A DNA stretch of 64,000 nt from an uncultured Oscillospiraceae bacterium (GCA_910588135.1 CAJUOT010000004.1:1-64000), one strand, 5' to 3'; counted from the first letter of the stretch, positions 7,596 through 15,827 are shown. Translations and numbers: made by a program. Notes: generated by a model not told the origin, from the sequence alone.

Positions 7596-7634
7596 AGTTC
7601 CCCCGTTATTTCATTGAGAAATAGCGGGGGAACT
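7596..7634 (-). terminator. Terminator of the XRE gene at 7645
   Basis: A 17-bp stem (one G-T pair) with a 5-base loop begins 11 bases after the regulator's stop. On the minus strand a CTCAATTGATTTTTTCC tail follows. Confidence 0.8.
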
Positions 7635-7644
7635 TTGTTGTGAA

Positions 7645-8253
7645 TCATGTTATTTCTATTTCCTCACTGTTTATCATCGGATCGGCAATCTTTTCGATTA
7701 AGGCTGAAACTGATTTTTCAAGTCGCCATCTTGGAATTAGCTCCACGATCTTTGCATCTTCTTCCTGCTTATCATCTGCCAGCCTATCGTCAAAACCAAC
7801 TATTATACTTTTGCTCATGGAACGAGTTGCATACACAAAAGAATCAAAACTATCAATAAGCCCTTTTATAAAATCAGATTTAATAAGAAAATTCAATATT
7901 TGCAATTGTGTTATCGAAAAATCCTTGATTTTAGCAATAGCGATGTCTCCCAAACCCAAAGTCTCTTTAATCGTCTTGTTTTCAGGTTGCATATCATCAG
8001 AGAGGCAAAAAATATATTCGAGGGAAACATCAAAAACTTTAGAATATGCAATTGCTAACTCAGGGGTGAGATTAGCACCTGAGTTTTCAATTGCGGATAT
8101 CCGTGTTTCTCCTGATTTTCCCTCTAATTGAAGTTCAACGTGTGCGGCAAGTTGTTTGGCCACTTTTCTTAGTGATAGATAGCGTTCAGTTCTCAATTCT
8201 TTAAGCCGTTGTCCAATCTTGTCATTTGGAGATTTTTTCAAAGTCCTCGACAT
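7645..8253 (-). CDS. XRE-family regulator, 202 aa
   Basis: An N-terminal helix-turn-helix spans about residues 12-85, with an unusual insertion between helices (LRKVAKQLAAHVELQLEGKSGETRISAIENSG, then AIAYSKVFDVSLEYIF). The remaining 110 residues are a mostly helical domain that I do not recognise (IKSDFIKGLIDSFDSFVYATRSMSK). The RBS (GAAGGAGG) and promoter are strong. The gene is clearly more AT-rich than chromosomal neighbours, a sign of transfer. It diverges from the OB-like/FtsK/Rep module and probably controls it. Confidence 0.88.
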   Translation of the reverse strand: MSRTLKKSPNDKIGQRLKELRTERYLSLRKVAKQLAAHVELQLEGKSGETRISAIENSGANLTPELAIAYSKVFDVSLEYIFCLSDDMQPENKTIKETLGLGDIAIAKIKDFSITQLQILNFLIKSDFIKGLIDSFDSFVYATRSMSKSIIVGFDDRLADDKQEEDAKIVELIPRWRLEKSVSALIEKIADPMINSEEIEIT

Positions 8254-8276
8254 ATATATTCCTCCTTCCAGGTATT

Positions 8277-8306
8277 ATTATAACATACTTAATGCACACA
8301 TGTCAA
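8277..8306 (-). promoter_or_regulatory. Promoter of the 202-aa XRE regulator
   Basis: TTGACA (8306-8301) and TATAAT (8282-8277) with an 18-base spacer, directly upstream of the RBS. Confidence 0.75.
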
Positions 8307-8321
8307 TCATAATTATATACC

Positions 8322-8350
8322 TTCACAATACCATTTCTGTGTGGTATTCT
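8322..8350 (+). promoter_or_regulatory. Promoter with inverted-repeat operator for the mobilisation module
   Basis: TTCACA (8322-8327) and TATTCT (8345-8350) with a 17-base spacer. An inverted repeat AATACCA-N8-TGGTATT (8327-8348) covers the spacer and -10 region, suiting repression by the divergent XRE protein. Confidence 0.55.
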
Positions 8351-8407
8351 TCAGGACAGAAAGGAGGTGACTGTTATTAACCAAAATAGGAAAGGAGGTG
8401 AAAGGAA

Positions 8408-8662
8408 GTGTATGGAAAAGTGGTCGGGGTGGGCCGAGTAGTGGAGGGCACGAGCAAAAAAACTGGGAATCCTTACCATGGGCAGACAATTCACATGCTT
8501 TGCGAAAAGCGAGAGGTTGAAGGTCATGCGGCAAGGGAACAATTCGTGAATTTCCTTGATATGGACAAGCCCCCACTGTTTAAGCTGGGAGACACTGTGT
8601 TCATGGACTTTGATGAAAAGGGCTACCTGCTTTCGCTGGAAATTGTTCCACCTGAGAAGTAA
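8408..8662 (+). CDS. Small OB-fold-like protein of the mobilisation module, 84 aa
   Basis: The start is GTG, seven bases after a perfect AAAGGAGGTG. The protein alternates short strands (GKVVGVGRVVEGT, TIHMLCEKREVEG, GDTVFMDFDEKGYLLSLEIV), compatible with an OB-like barrel. It heads the cluster with the FtsK-like ATPase and the Rep protein, the position occupied by small DUF961-type proteins in Tn916-like elements. A role in binding single-stranded DNA is plausible but unproven. A 13-bp-scale hairpin (8677-8703) separates it from the next gene. Confidence 0.75.
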   Translation: MYGKVVGVGRVVEGTSKKTGNPYHGQTIHMLCEKREVEGHAAREQFVNFLDMDKPPLFKLGDTVFMDFDEKGYLLSLEIVPPEK

Positions 8663-8734
8663 TTCCACAAGGTTCCCCGGCTGGTCGTTATACGGCCAGC
8701 CGGAGAATCTTAACAGGAAAAGGAGAGTCGCTAA

Positions 8735-9943
8735 ATGAGTTATTTACAAATGATTGTGGGTTGGCTATGGCTTCCGGTGTTGCTGTTGCTGGTTTTGGCC
8801 GCAATCAGCATTCCGCGATACAAGTGCCAGCGATTCTTTTCAAGTATTTGCTTCCGAGGATATGACGGAAGATTGCCAAAATACCAAGGGCAACGTACAG
8901 TAAATGGGTTTCTAAAGAGAATTCGTTTCAAATCCAGAATACCATTTGATAAATGGGAAGAAGCGAAGTCAGATATTGAGATTTTTTACAACAAGCAAAT
9001 TTTCAAAATTAAAAGTAATCAAGATATGAGAACTGTAGATATTTTTTTGATACAAAAACTATTGCCGTCCTATATTCTATGGAAAGATTCTTATTTAGAA
9101 GAAGGGCGAAAATTTTCCGTTGGAGAAAGTTACAGTGGCAAAGTGGTTTGGGATTGTACTGTTTTACCCCATGGCATGGTTGCAGGTGCAACGTCAGCGG
9201 GCAAGACCTCAATTTTGCGATGCATTATCCACCAGGCAATTGTAAAAAAATGGAATATTTCAGTTCTTGATTGGAAATGCGGTGGCGATTATGTCAGTGT
9301 AGAACGTGAATACCAGGATATCACGAAAAACTATGGGCCTATCGTCATTTCAGAGCCAGAGGAAACCCGTAATATTCTTGTGGCTCTTCTGGTTGAAGTG
9401 CGAGGAAGGTTAGAAGAATTCAAAAGAGCGGGCGTGACCAATATAGATGAATTTAAAGCTCTTGGTCAGAAACAATTTTTACCTTGGCTACTTATAATAG
9501 ACGAAGCCGCCGAAATTTTAGATGTGAAACCTAAGAGCAAAGAAGAAAAAGAATTGTATATAGAAATTGAGCAAACCCTGCGGGCACTCGCCCGCACCTC
9601 CAGGGCGGCAGGTGTCCATATCCTCATGGGTTTTATTCGTCCATCATCGGATGTACTGGACGGGCAGATAAAAAACAATCTTCTGTGGCGTGCCTGTGGT
9701 TACTTTGCCGATCCAGCAGCTTCCCGCATTGTGCTGGATAATGACCAAGCCACTAAGCTACCGCCCGAAATCAAAGGCCGTTTTATCGTAAACGGCGAGG
9801 AAACCCAAGCCTACTATCTGCCCATCTCTGAACACAGGGATAAAGATAATAGTTTTCGTGATAATGGCGGGGATGGCGGTTCGGGCGGCGAAGCGGAGCT
9901 GGAGCCGCCGGAACCGCCCGCCGCCGAAGGCGGCGCTACTTGA
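8735..9943 (+). CDS. FtsK/TcpA-like DNA-pumping ATPase (coupling protein)
   Basis: 402 aa. One N-terminal transmembrane helix (about 7-26) anchors the protein. The ATPase has Walker A GATSAGKTS (151-159) and Walker B WLLIIDEAAE (Asp256-Glu257), followed by LARTSRAAGVHILMGFIRPSS, typical of FtsK/SpoIIIE-HerA proteins. The acidic C-tail (about 370-402) is rich in Gly, Glu and Pro. In Tn916/ICEBs1-like elements the TcpA/ConQ homologue brings relaxase-bound DNA to the transfer pore; in actinomycete AICEs an FtsK-like protein alone moves double-stranded DNA. Here no other transfer gene is present, so the element would have to borrow a mating pore. Confidence 0.9.
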   Translation: MSYLQMIVGWLWLPVLLLLVLAAISIPRYKCQRFFSSICFRGYDGRLPKYQGQRTVNGFLKRIRFKSRIPFDKWEEAKSDIEIFYNKQIFKIKSNQDMRTVDIFLIQKLLPSYILWKDSYLEEGRKFSVGESYSGKVVWDCTVLPHGMVAGATSAGKTSILRCIIHQAIVKKWNISVLDWKCGGDYVSVEREYQDITKNYGPIVISEPEETRNILVALLVEVRGRLEEFKRAGVTNIDEFKALGQKQFLPWLLIIDEAAEILDVKPKSKEEKELYIEIEQTLRALARTSRAAGVHILMGFIRPSSDVLDGQIKNNLLWRACGYFADPAASRIVLDNDQATKLPPEIKGRFIVNGEETQAYYLPISEHRDKDNSFRDNGGDGGSGGEAELEPPEPPAAEGGAT

Positions 9944-9984
9944 CTAATTAACATATTTGGATACCTGGAAAGCGGTGATGCCTA

Positions 9985-10842
9985 ATGAATGGGCTACACG
10001 TAGACCGGGGGACAGTTTATGAAAGCGATTTTGCCACGCTGAAAAAGTACCGGGAGGACTACTACAGGATAACGCTGCACAGGCAGATACGACGGGCAGG
10101 ATATGAGGCAATAGACGGCGAGGAAGAACATAGGAGCGGAAAGAAGAACACAGCAGAAAATGAAGGGAAATTAGAGGAAAGCATATCGAGGACAAAATCA
10201 AAAATATTCGAGCTGGCGATATCGAATAATTGGGAATGGTTCGCAACACTAACATTAAATTCAGAATACCACAACAGAAAAGACTTAAAAAGTTATAAAA
10301 TAAAACTTTTAACATGGATAAAAAATTACAATCGGCTACACAAAACGAATATTAAATATTTGCTAATACCTGAAAATCACAAAGATGGAAGCTGGCACAT
10401 ACACGGACTAATGATGGGATTGCCCAAAGAACACTTACGAGAATTTACAGAGCAAGAACGACTACCCATAAAAATATTGATAGAATTAAAAAGGGGTCAT
10501 AAGGTCTATACTTGGGAAGCCTACGGAAAAGCATTCGGCTACATCACAATATCGGAAATAAGACACGTAGAAAGTGTTTCAAAATACATAACGAAATATA
10601 TCACAAAGGATTTAGCGAAAACAGGGATAAGATTGAACGAACATTTATATTACTGCTCACAAGGCTTGAACCGAGCGGAAATCATCTACCAGGGGAAATT
10701 GATAAAAGATATAGAGGAAGATTATTCAAACGACTATGTAAAAATAAAGACGGTGAGGGATATAACGGAAGCGCAAGCGTACTTCATGACGCAAGAAGAA
10801 GGAGCGGCGCAGATGGGAGCAGAGGAAGCCCCCATGGAATAA
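9985..10842 (+). CDS. HUH rolling-circle replication initiator / relaxase
   Basis: 285 aa. Motif 1 is WFATLTLN (about 85-92), the metal-binding HUH motif is GSWHIHG (His138, His140), and motif 3 is YITKYITK with two tyrosines (201 and 205) four residues apart. Paired tyrosines of this type are known from microvirus and phiX174-like initiators. The enzyme should nick one strand at an origin and stay bound through a phosphotyrosine. The coding sequence is markedly A-rich compared with its chromosomal surroundings. Next to the FtsK-like ATPase it may serve both replication and mobilisation, as Rep-type relaxases of Firmicutes IMEs do. Confidence 0.88.
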   Translation: MNGLHVDRGTVYESDFATLKKYREDYYRITLHRQIRRAGYEAIDGEEEHRSGKKNTAENEGKLEESISRTKSKIFELAISNNWEWFATLTLNSEYHNRKDLKSYKIKLLTWIKNYNRLHKTNIKYLLIPENHKDGSWHIHGLMMGLPKEHLREFTEQERLPIKILIELKRGHKVYTWEAYGKAFGYITISEIRHVESVSKYITKYITKDLAKTGIRLNEHLYYCSQGLNRAEIIYQGKLIKDIEEDYSNDYVKIKTVRDITEAQAYFMTQEEGAAQMGAEEAPME

Positions 10843-10893
10843 CGGCCCCGCAGGGCCGCACCTTTGAAAACCGAAAATGGGGAGGTGGTAACG

Positions 10894-11061
10894 GTGTCCC
10901 CGGCAGATCTAAAGTGGACGGAAGATACACAGACGGTCATACCCGACTTTGAGATAGAAGCAATGGCCCGTGTCTTACTCCCGGCGCTCCGGGCCTTTTA
11001 CGCCAGCCCGGAAGGGCAAGCGGCCTTTGAGGAATGGAAGCGCCAGCAGGAGCATACATAA
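10894..11061 (+). CDS. Small acidic protein downstream of Rep, 55 aa
   Basis: A GTG start after GGGGAGGTGG is better supported than the in-frame TTG 30 bases earlier, which has no RBS. The protein has an amphipathic helix (DFEIEAMARVLLPALRAFYA) and ends in a charged stretch (AAFEEWKRQQEHT). Not recognised. It is the last gene of the module and is followed by a terminator. Confidence 0.6.
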   Translation: MSPADLKWTEDTQTVIPDFEIEAMARVLLPALRAFYASPEGQAAFEEWKRQQEHT

Positions 11062-11066
11062 CAGGA

Positions 11067-11100
11067 GCGGCCCCCGCCACATGGGCAGGGGCCGCTTTCC
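11067..11100 (+). terminator. Terminator of the mobilisation module
   Basis: GCGGCCCC(C)GCC / GGC(A)GGGGCCGC with TTTCCTT after it, starting five bases beyond the 55-aa gene. Confidence 0.85.
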
Positions 11101-11132
11101 TTATGCGCTGAGATTGTCCAGGTAAACAACAA

Positions 11133-11168
11133 ATCCGAACCCGTCCCCGATGGGGAATAGATTCGGAT
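11133..11168 (-). terminator. Terminator of the tRNA operon
   Basis: On the minus strand ATCCGAA...TTCCCC-ATC-GGGGA...TTCGGAT is followed by TTGTTGTTT, ten bases beyond tRNA-Val. The right end of the mobile element must lie between here and 11100. Confidence 0.75.
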
Positions 11169-11178
11169 AATGTTGATT

Positions 11179-11254
11179 TGGTGGAGACTACAGAACTCGA
11201 ATCTGTGACCTCTTGCGTGTGAAGCAAGCGCTCTACCGGCTGAGCTAAGCCTCC
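11179..11254 (-). tRNA. tRNA-Val (anticodon CAC)
   Basis: A full cloverleaf with encoded CCA: acceptor GGAGGCT/AGTCTCC, D-arm with AGCTCAGCCGGTAGAGC, anticodon arm CTTGC-TTCACAC-GCAAG, and T-arm TTCGAGT. The anticodon is CAC. Confidence 0.95.
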
Positions 11255-11258
11255 ATAT

Positions 11259-11333
11259 TGGTGACCCGGACGGGAATCGAACCCGTGTTACCGCCGTGAA
11301 AGGGCGGTGTCTTAGCCGCTTGACCACCGGGCC
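11259..11333 (-). tRNA. tRNA-Glu (anticodon UUC)
   Basis: Cloverleaf with encoded CCA: acceptor GGCCCGG/CCGGGTC, anticodon arm CCGCC-CTTTCAC-GGCGG, and T-arm GGTTCGATTCCC. Four bases separate it from tRNA-Val. Confidence 0.95.
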
Positions 11334-11402
11334 GCGGATGCCCAAGGCGGGCGGAGATCAGAGCGGGGGCCCGAAGAAGCGGTCAGCGCCGCTTCTTCGG
11401 GA

Positions 11403-11479
11403 TGGTAGCGGCGACTGGATTCGAACCGGTGACAACTCGGGTATGAACCGAGTGCTCTAGCCAACTGAGCTACGCCGCC
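11403..11479 (-). tRNA. tRNA-Met (anticodon CAU), elongator type
   Basis: Cloverleaf with encoded CCA, acceptor GGCGGCG/CGCCGCT, anticodon arm CTCGG-TTCATAC-CCGAG. It lacks the initiator hallmark of three G-C pairs under the anticodon loop, so it should be an elongator tRNA, although a CAU anticodon can also be lysidine-modified tRNA-Ile2. Confidence 0.9.
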
Positions 11480-11508
11480 ACATTGCCGCCCCGACAGGGG
11501 CAAGAGTT

Positions 11509-11537
11509 AATATACATCATTTCCGCGCAAATGTCAA
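11509..11537 (-). promoter_or_regulatory. Promoter of the tRNA operon
   Basis: TTGACA (11537-11532) and TATATT (11514-11509) with a 17-base spacer, 30 bases upstream of tRNA-Met. Confidence 0.85.
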
Positions 11538-11565
11538 CCCTTTTTTCCTTAGAAGCTGAGCCGCT

Positions 11566-13095
11566 TCAGCGCCCATCCCCGCGCGCGCTGTTCCGGCCCG
11601 CCAGCATCCCCTGGAAATCCGCCGCCTTCCGCTTTCCCGCGGCAATTTTGTCCCAGCGCTCCAAATACTCCCTGGCGTATTTGGGATTATTCAGGCGGAC
11701 AATCTTTCGCGCTCCCGGGTCCACCAGCTTGGTGATCCCCCCCGCCCCCAGGGAAAGCACGCTTTGCAGCTCCTCCATCATCACGATGTTATAGGCGCAC
11801 ACCGCCCCCGGCTTTGTCCAGCCCACGTTCTCAAAGGAACCCGACATATATTTCTGCCGGTAGAGGTAATAGGGCGCATACCCCGTCCCCCGCAGGCGGT
11901 CCGTGGCCAGCGCCAGCATGGCCTCCACCTCTTCCGGGCCGCACAGCGCCCCGCCCTCCTCGGTGAGCCGGGAACCCTTTTTCAGCGCCAGGGTGTGCAC
12001 CGTGATATTGGCCGGGTCCATGGCAAGCACCCTGTCCAGCGTCCGCCCAAAGCCCTCCGGGGTGTCGGCGGGCAGCCCCGCGATGAGGTCCATGTTTACC
12101 ATGCCACCGAAATGCCGCCCCGCCAGCTCCATTGCTTCCACAATTTCCGCGGCGGTGTGGGCCCTCCCCATGGCCCGCAAGACGTGGTCCTCCATGGACT
12201 GGGGGTTGATGGAAATGCGGTGAACGCCGTGCTGTTTCAGGACTTCCAGCTTGTCCGCGGTGATGGTGTCCGGCCGCCCCGCCTCCACAGTGAACTCGGG
12301 GCACCCCCCCATGGGCAGAAAGTTTTCCACAGCGTACAGCACCTTGTGGAGCTGTGCCGCCGACAGGGTGGTGGGGGTGCCGCCCCCCATATAGGCGCAG
12401 GACACGCGCAGCCCCCGCTCCCGCAGCAGCTCCCCCGCCAGCTCAATCTCCCGGCACAGCGCCTCCACATAGGGCTCCACCAGGGCCAGCGAGCCCCGCA
12501 CGTCGGCGGAGATGAACGAGCAGTAGGCGCACCGGGTGGGGCAGAAGGGCACGCCGAGATAGAGGGCCATCCCGTCCGGCGCAAGCCCCCGTTTCACCAC
12601 CAGCGCCGCCTGGGCGCACTCCGCCGCCAGCGCCGCCCGGGGCGGGGAGACGCGGTACACCTCCCGCAGCTCCCGTTCCGCCTCCTGCGCCGTTTTGCCC
12701 GCCAGCATGGCCTTTGTGGGCAGCTTCACCGGCCGCACCCCGGTCAGCGAGCCCCAGGGCAGCCCGCGGCCCAGCAGGGCCGTCCCGGCCTGGTAAAACG
12801 CCTGCTTCAGCGCGTGGGACACAGTGTGGTATACCGCCTCCCACGGCTCGTCCAGTTTCTCCGGGGGAAAGCTGGATACGCCCTCTTCCCGGCGGCCTCC
12901 GGCTTCCACCAGGACGGCCACCTCCGCGGAAGCTTCCCCCCGGCGCAAGGTAATAACCACCCCGTCCCCTTCCGGGCAGCCGTCCGGGTACTCCGGCCGC
13001 TCGCCGGGGAACAGGGTGAGCAGCATCTGCTCGGCGGGGAAGCGGAACCGCCCGGGGGCCCAGGGCCAGCTGGCCTGTGAAAACCAGAGCTTCAT
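11566..13095 (-). CDS. hemZ: HemZ-type radical SAM coproporphyrinogen dehydrogenase-like protein
   Basis: 509 aa. The radical SAM cluster motif CPTRCAYC supplies Cys185, Cys189 and Cys192, and YMGGGTPTTLS and NMDLIAGLPADT follow as in HemN/HemZ enzymes. A long N-terminal region (about 1-170) distinguishes HemZ from HemN. The family includes oxygen-independent coproporphyrinogen III dehydrogenases, although many HemN-like proteins have other roles (HemW heme chaperones, for example), so the exact reaction is inferred. It starts one base after the stop of the MBL gene, so the two are one operon. Confidence 0.9.
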   Translation of the reverse strand: MKLWFSQASWPWAPGRFRFPAEQMLLTLFPGERPEYPDGCPEGDGVVITLRRGEASAEVAVLVEAGGRREEGVSSFPPEKLDEPWEAVYHTVSHALKQAFYQAGTALLGRGLPWGSLTGVRPVKLPTKAMLAGKTAQEAERELREVYRVSPPRAALAAECAQAALVVKRGLAPDGMALYLGVPFCPTRCAYCSFISADVRGSLALVEPYVEALCREIELAGELLRERGLRVSCAYMGGGTPTTLSAAQLHKVLYAVENFLPMGGCPEFTVEAGRPDTITADKLEVLKQHGVHRISINPQSMEDHVLRAMGRAHTAAEIVEAMELAGRHFGGMVNMDLIAGLPADTPEGFGRTLDRVLAMDPANITVHTLALKKGSRLTEEGGALCGPEEVEAMLALATDRLRGTGYAPYYLYRQKYMSGSFENVGWTKPGAVCAYNIVMMEELQSVLSLGAGGITKLVDPGARKIVRLNNPKYAREYLERWDKIAAGKRKAADFQGMLAGRNSARGDGR

Positions 13096-13096
13096 C

Positions 13097-13726
13097 TCAG
13101 CCCCTCATGGCCGCGCGCAGGCAGTAATTCCCCTGCCGTTCCCGCTCCAGGGTGGACTGCCCCTCGTGGCCGGGGAGCACCCGGTAGTCCCCCTCCAGCT
13201 CCCCCAGCCGCTTGAGGGAGCGCATGATCTCCCCCTCGTCGCCCCCGGGCAGGTCGGTGCGGCCCATGGAACCGGCAAACAGGGTGTCCCCGGTGAACAG
13301 CACGTCCTCCGCCCGCAGGGTCACGGAGCCGGGAGTATGGCCCGGGGTCTCCAAAACCTCCACGTCAATGCCCGCCACGTTCACCACGTCCCCCTCCCGG
13401 TAAGGGGTGATGTCCCCGAAGGAGCGCACGGTGGGGAAGCTGTCCCCGAAAATCGCTGCGGTGTCCCCCTCCCCCATGTCGGCGGGGTGGCAGTACACCG
13501 GCAGGTCCGGCCACTCCTCCCGCAGGCCGGGTATGCCCAGGATGTGGTCAAAGTGGCCGTGGGTGAGCAGCACTGCCGCCCCCTCCAGCCCCTTTTCCAC
13601 CATCCACCGGGCCACCTGCTCCCCCTGGTCGCCGGGGTCCACAATGCCGCACTGATACCCGCCGTCCTTACGGAAGATATAACAGTTGGTGCCGATCTGG
13701 CCCAGCCGCAGTACGCTGATCTCCAT
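13097..13726 (-). CDS. MBL-fold metallo-hydrolase (glyoxalase II-like)
   Basis: 209 aa. The metal motif is THGHFDH (His56, His58, Asp60, His61), followed by GHTPGS and FTGDTLFAGSMGRTD, typical of hydroxyacylglutathione hydrolase-like hydrolases. The start is the ATG after GAGGTGA; a 36-codon in-frame extension has no RBS. Such small MBL proteins hydrolyse thioesters or persulfides; the substrate here is unknown. It is the first gene of the operon with hemZ. Confidence 0.9.
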   Translation of the reverse strand: MEISVLRLGQIGTNCYIFRKDGGYQCGIVDPGDQGEQVARWMVEKGLEGAAVLLTHGHFDHILGIPGLREEWPDLPVYCHPADMGEGDTAAIFGDSFPTVRSFGDITPYREGDVVNVAGIDVEVLETPGHTPGSVTLRAEDVLFTGDTLFAGSMGRTDLPGGDEGEIMRSLKRLGELEGDYRVLPGHEGQSTLERERQGNYCLRAAMRG

Positions 13727-13795
13727 AAAATCACCTCGAAACAGGATTTCAAATATCCCCTTCATCATACGACATTTGGGCGGGTTTGTAAATAC

Positions 13796-13825
13796 AAAAG
13801 CGCCCCCGCTCCGGAGAGCGGGGGC
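13796..13825 (-). terminator. Terminator of the 13.8-15.8 kb operon
   Basis: GCCCCCGCTC-CGGA-GAGCGGGGGC with CGCTTTTGTATTT after it on the minus strand, 13 bases beyond the last gene. Confidence 0.85.
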
Positions 13826-13837
13826 GGGTCTCACTCG

Positions 13838-14158
13838 CTATAGTGAAAGCGCTGCCTGCCGGAGAAGTACTATTTCAAGGGTCAGGCACACAATCTTTAA
13901 TACACCTTCTGACATTTCCATCCACTGAGGCAGTTTACGATCCGGGAGATAGGCGCGGTACTGCCACTCCCCGTACCACAAGATCAGGACAAGTACCAGA
14001 CCCAGTACAGCCAGTGGGATCTTCCTCTGAAAGATCCACATGAACAGGGGGTATTCCTGTCCCAGCAGCAGGGCGGCCAGAACGACCACCCCGTAAAGGC
14101 CCGCAAACACAAACCCGCAGATATATAACGCTTTTGCCCAGGTTTTACTCAGTTTCAT
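13838..14158 (-). CDS. Small multi-helix membrane protein, 106 aa
   Basis: Two strong transmembrane helices (about 9-33, ALYICGFVFAGLYGVVVLAAL, and 46-63, IPLAVLGLVLVLILWYG) and a weaker third at the C-terminus (VLKIVCLTLEIVLL). No family recognised. It is the last gene of a four-gene operon with two secreted proteins and a membrane-anchored regulator. Three bases separate it from the gene upstream, so co-translation is likely. Confidence 0.75.
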   Translation of the reverse strand: MKLSKTWAKALYICGFVFAGLYGVVVLAALLLGQEYPLFMWIFQRKIPLAVLGLVLVLILWYGEWQYRAYLPDRKLPQWMEMSEGVLKIVCLTLEIVLLRQAALSL

Positions 14159-14161
14159 AGC

Positions 14162-14773
14162 TTAAGGCACCCTTTCAAACACCCGCCACGCCTTGGGATA
14201 TTCCACGGTACTCTGAATAATCAGATAGCACACCGCGGAGATTTCTCCATTGCAAATCTGGCGGTGAGACTCCGTCCACCACGCTTCCTCATATGAGCTG
14301 ACAATCGCTATCCCAAGCTGCATAATACTTTCGGTGAAATCAATAACCTTTTTGCACCCTGCTTTGGTAATCAAAAATATATCAAGAGTGCTGATGACAT
14401 ATCCGCAGGCTTCCTTCCACTTGTTATATACGCCCCCACCAGAATATGCATCTACAACGGCTTTGATATCTTTTTCGTACATATATTTTTGACATTCAAT
14501 ATGACCTTCTGGCCTTGTGTAACGGGAGGGGCTCGTGAAGGAAAGTGCGGTGTCAATTTCCAACTGGCGGAACTCAGGGTCACTTTCCAGCCGCTGGCGG
14601 TACTCCTCCGCCTTATCCTCCGGCACCGAAACGACAACGCCGTAATTATCCGTAATGGTAAGTTCAATATCGACCATCTTTGGTTCTTCGGCGGCGGACG
14701 CCGCGAAAGCGGAGGGGCAAATGCCAATCATCATGGCAAGCACGAGGAGCAGACTAATCATTTTCCGCTTCAT
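14162..14773 (-). CDS. Secreted protein of unknown function, 203 aa
   Basis: A signal peptide (MKRKMISLLLVLAMMIGICPSAFA, cleavage after AFA) precedes a mixed domain with DIELTITDNYGVVVSVPEDKAEEY near its N-terminus. The mature part contains Cys residues (about 96, 123, 141, 174, 181) that could form disulfides, but no catalytic motif I know. The codon use is less GC-biased than in nearby housekeeping genes, suggesting an accessory origin. Confidence 0.75.
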   Translation of the reverse strand: MKRKMISLLLVLAMMIGICPSAFAASAAEEPKMVDIELTITDNYGVVVSVPEDKAEEYRQRLESDPEFRQLEIDTALSFTSPSRYTRPEGHIECQKYMYEKDIKAVVDAYSGGGVYNKWKEACGYVISTLDIFLITKAGCKKVIDFTESIMQLGIAIVSSYEEAWWTESHRQICNGEISAVCYLIIQSTVEYPKAWRVFERVP

Positions 14774-14817
14774 TTTTAATTTTCTTCCTTTCTAAATGTT
14801 GTGTGGGACACATAAGG

Positions 14818-15276
14818 TCAATACTCCACAAACCCAACCACACGTACAGTCTGTGAAGAATTGTTCCTGACCGCCACCGCGTAACTCCCGGCTTGGCTGA
14901 TTCTGATTGCCTGGTTGATACTGCCCCCCTTTACATTGATAGAGTAGAATTTACCACTGGAAGCGATAACGCCAAAGTCCACGCTGGCAGGCGATGGCGA
15001 GTAGGAACAGTTAAAGGTGACCATATCATCGGCCTGTAGAGAAAGGAATTGGGTTATAAAGTACATGGAATTCTCTGAGAAAGCTTTGTCAATTGAGCAA
15101 ATGGTCTGAGGCGCAATATTCTCCTGCAAACAGCTAACTGTGGACAGGTCAACCCATTCCCATTCCATATCCTCCAGCCAAATAACCTCACTAGGGGCTT
15201 CCGCCGCTCCGGCAGACAGAATGATACCAGCCAGCATCAGAGCGCAGACCATCAGCATACACATCAATCGTTTCAT
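14818..15276 (-). CDS. Secreted beta-rich protein, 152 aa
   Basis: A signal peptide (MKRLMCMLMVCALMLAGIILSAGA) precedes a domain of alternating strands (DDMVTFNCSYSPSPASVDFGVIA, then AIRISQAGSYAVAVRNNSSQTVRVVGFVEY). This pattern is typical of a jelly-roll or Ig-like fold. It lies 38 bases downstream of the membrane-anchored XRE gene. No known family; possibly the ligand or partner of that regulator's outer segment. Confidence 0.72.
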   Translation of the reverse strand: MKRLMCMLMVCALMLAGIILSAGAAEAPSEVIWLEDMEWEWVDLSTVSCLQENIAPQTICSIDKAFSENSMYFITQFLSLQADDMVTFNCSYSPSPASVDFGVIASSGKFYSINVKGGSINQAIRISQAGSYAVAVRNNSSQTVRVVGFVEY

Positions 15277-15314
15277 TTTTATAGGTACGTTCCTTTCTCA
15301 AAGTGTTGGCCTTT

Positions 15315-15803
15315 TTAAGGCTCTACAATGGTGGTTCCATCGGTTCCATTAATTACTTTCGATAAGTCAATATCTTCCCCTTCTAAATCATCCTGATCAA
15401 CAATTGTGACGCGGTCCTTTGGCGGCGCGGGTTCCTTCAAGACAGCGGTCACAATTGTGATGACGGACGCAATGACCACTACCAGCAGACACGCCGCCAA
15501 TCCGATGCGTACCGCGATGTTCCGCCCCCGCTTCCTGGGGGCCTCCCCGTCCACAGGCGGCGGGGCCTCCGCCTTTTCCGGCACAGGCGGTTCCTCCCCG
15601 GGCTGCGGCTCACCGCCGATCAGCTCTTCCAGCGGGACGCCGTACAGGCGGCTCAGCGCAGACAGGTGTTTGCCGGACGGGGCGGCTGTTCCGCGTTCCC
15701 ACTTGGAGACGGTCTGCCGGGACACATTCAGCAGCCCGGCCAGCTCGGACTGCGTTAACCCACACCTCTCCCTCAGCTCTGTGAGCCTCTCCTTGACCTT
15801 CAT
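15315..15803 (-). CDS. Membrane-anchored XRE regulator, 162 aa
   Basis: The start is the ATG after GGAAGGGATGA; a longer frame to 15932 would run through the operator region. A helix-turn-helix fills residues 1-60 (LTQSELAGLLNVSRQTVSKWE). A Pro/Glu linker follows, then one transmembrane helix at about 97-122 (IGLAACLLVVVIASVITIV) and an acidic outer tail of about 40 residues. A DNA-binding domain tethered to the membrane suggests that an outside signal is read directly. It leads an operon of two secreted proteins and one membrane protein. Confidence 0.85.
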   Translation of the reverse strand: MKVKERLTELRERCGLTQSELAGLLNVSRQTVSKWERGTAAPSGKHLSALSRLYGVPLEELIGGEPQPGEEPPVPEKAEAPPPVDGEAPRKRGRNIAVRIGLAACLLVVVIASVITIVTAVLKEPAPPKDRVTIVDQDDLEGEDIDLSKVINGTDGTTIVEP

Positions 15804-15827
15804 GGTATCATCCCTTCCTGAATTTGT

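Noticed and set aside
8361..8407. Leader peptide starting with ATT between two Shine-Dalgarno sequences
   Set aside because: ATT starts are very rare and the peptide would overlap the next gene; only the duplicated RBS is certain.
11179..11254. tRNA-Val 3' end as the attachment site of the mobile element
   Set aside because: I saw no second copy of the tRNA 3' end at the other side of the element, and serine integrases rarely use tRNA genes.
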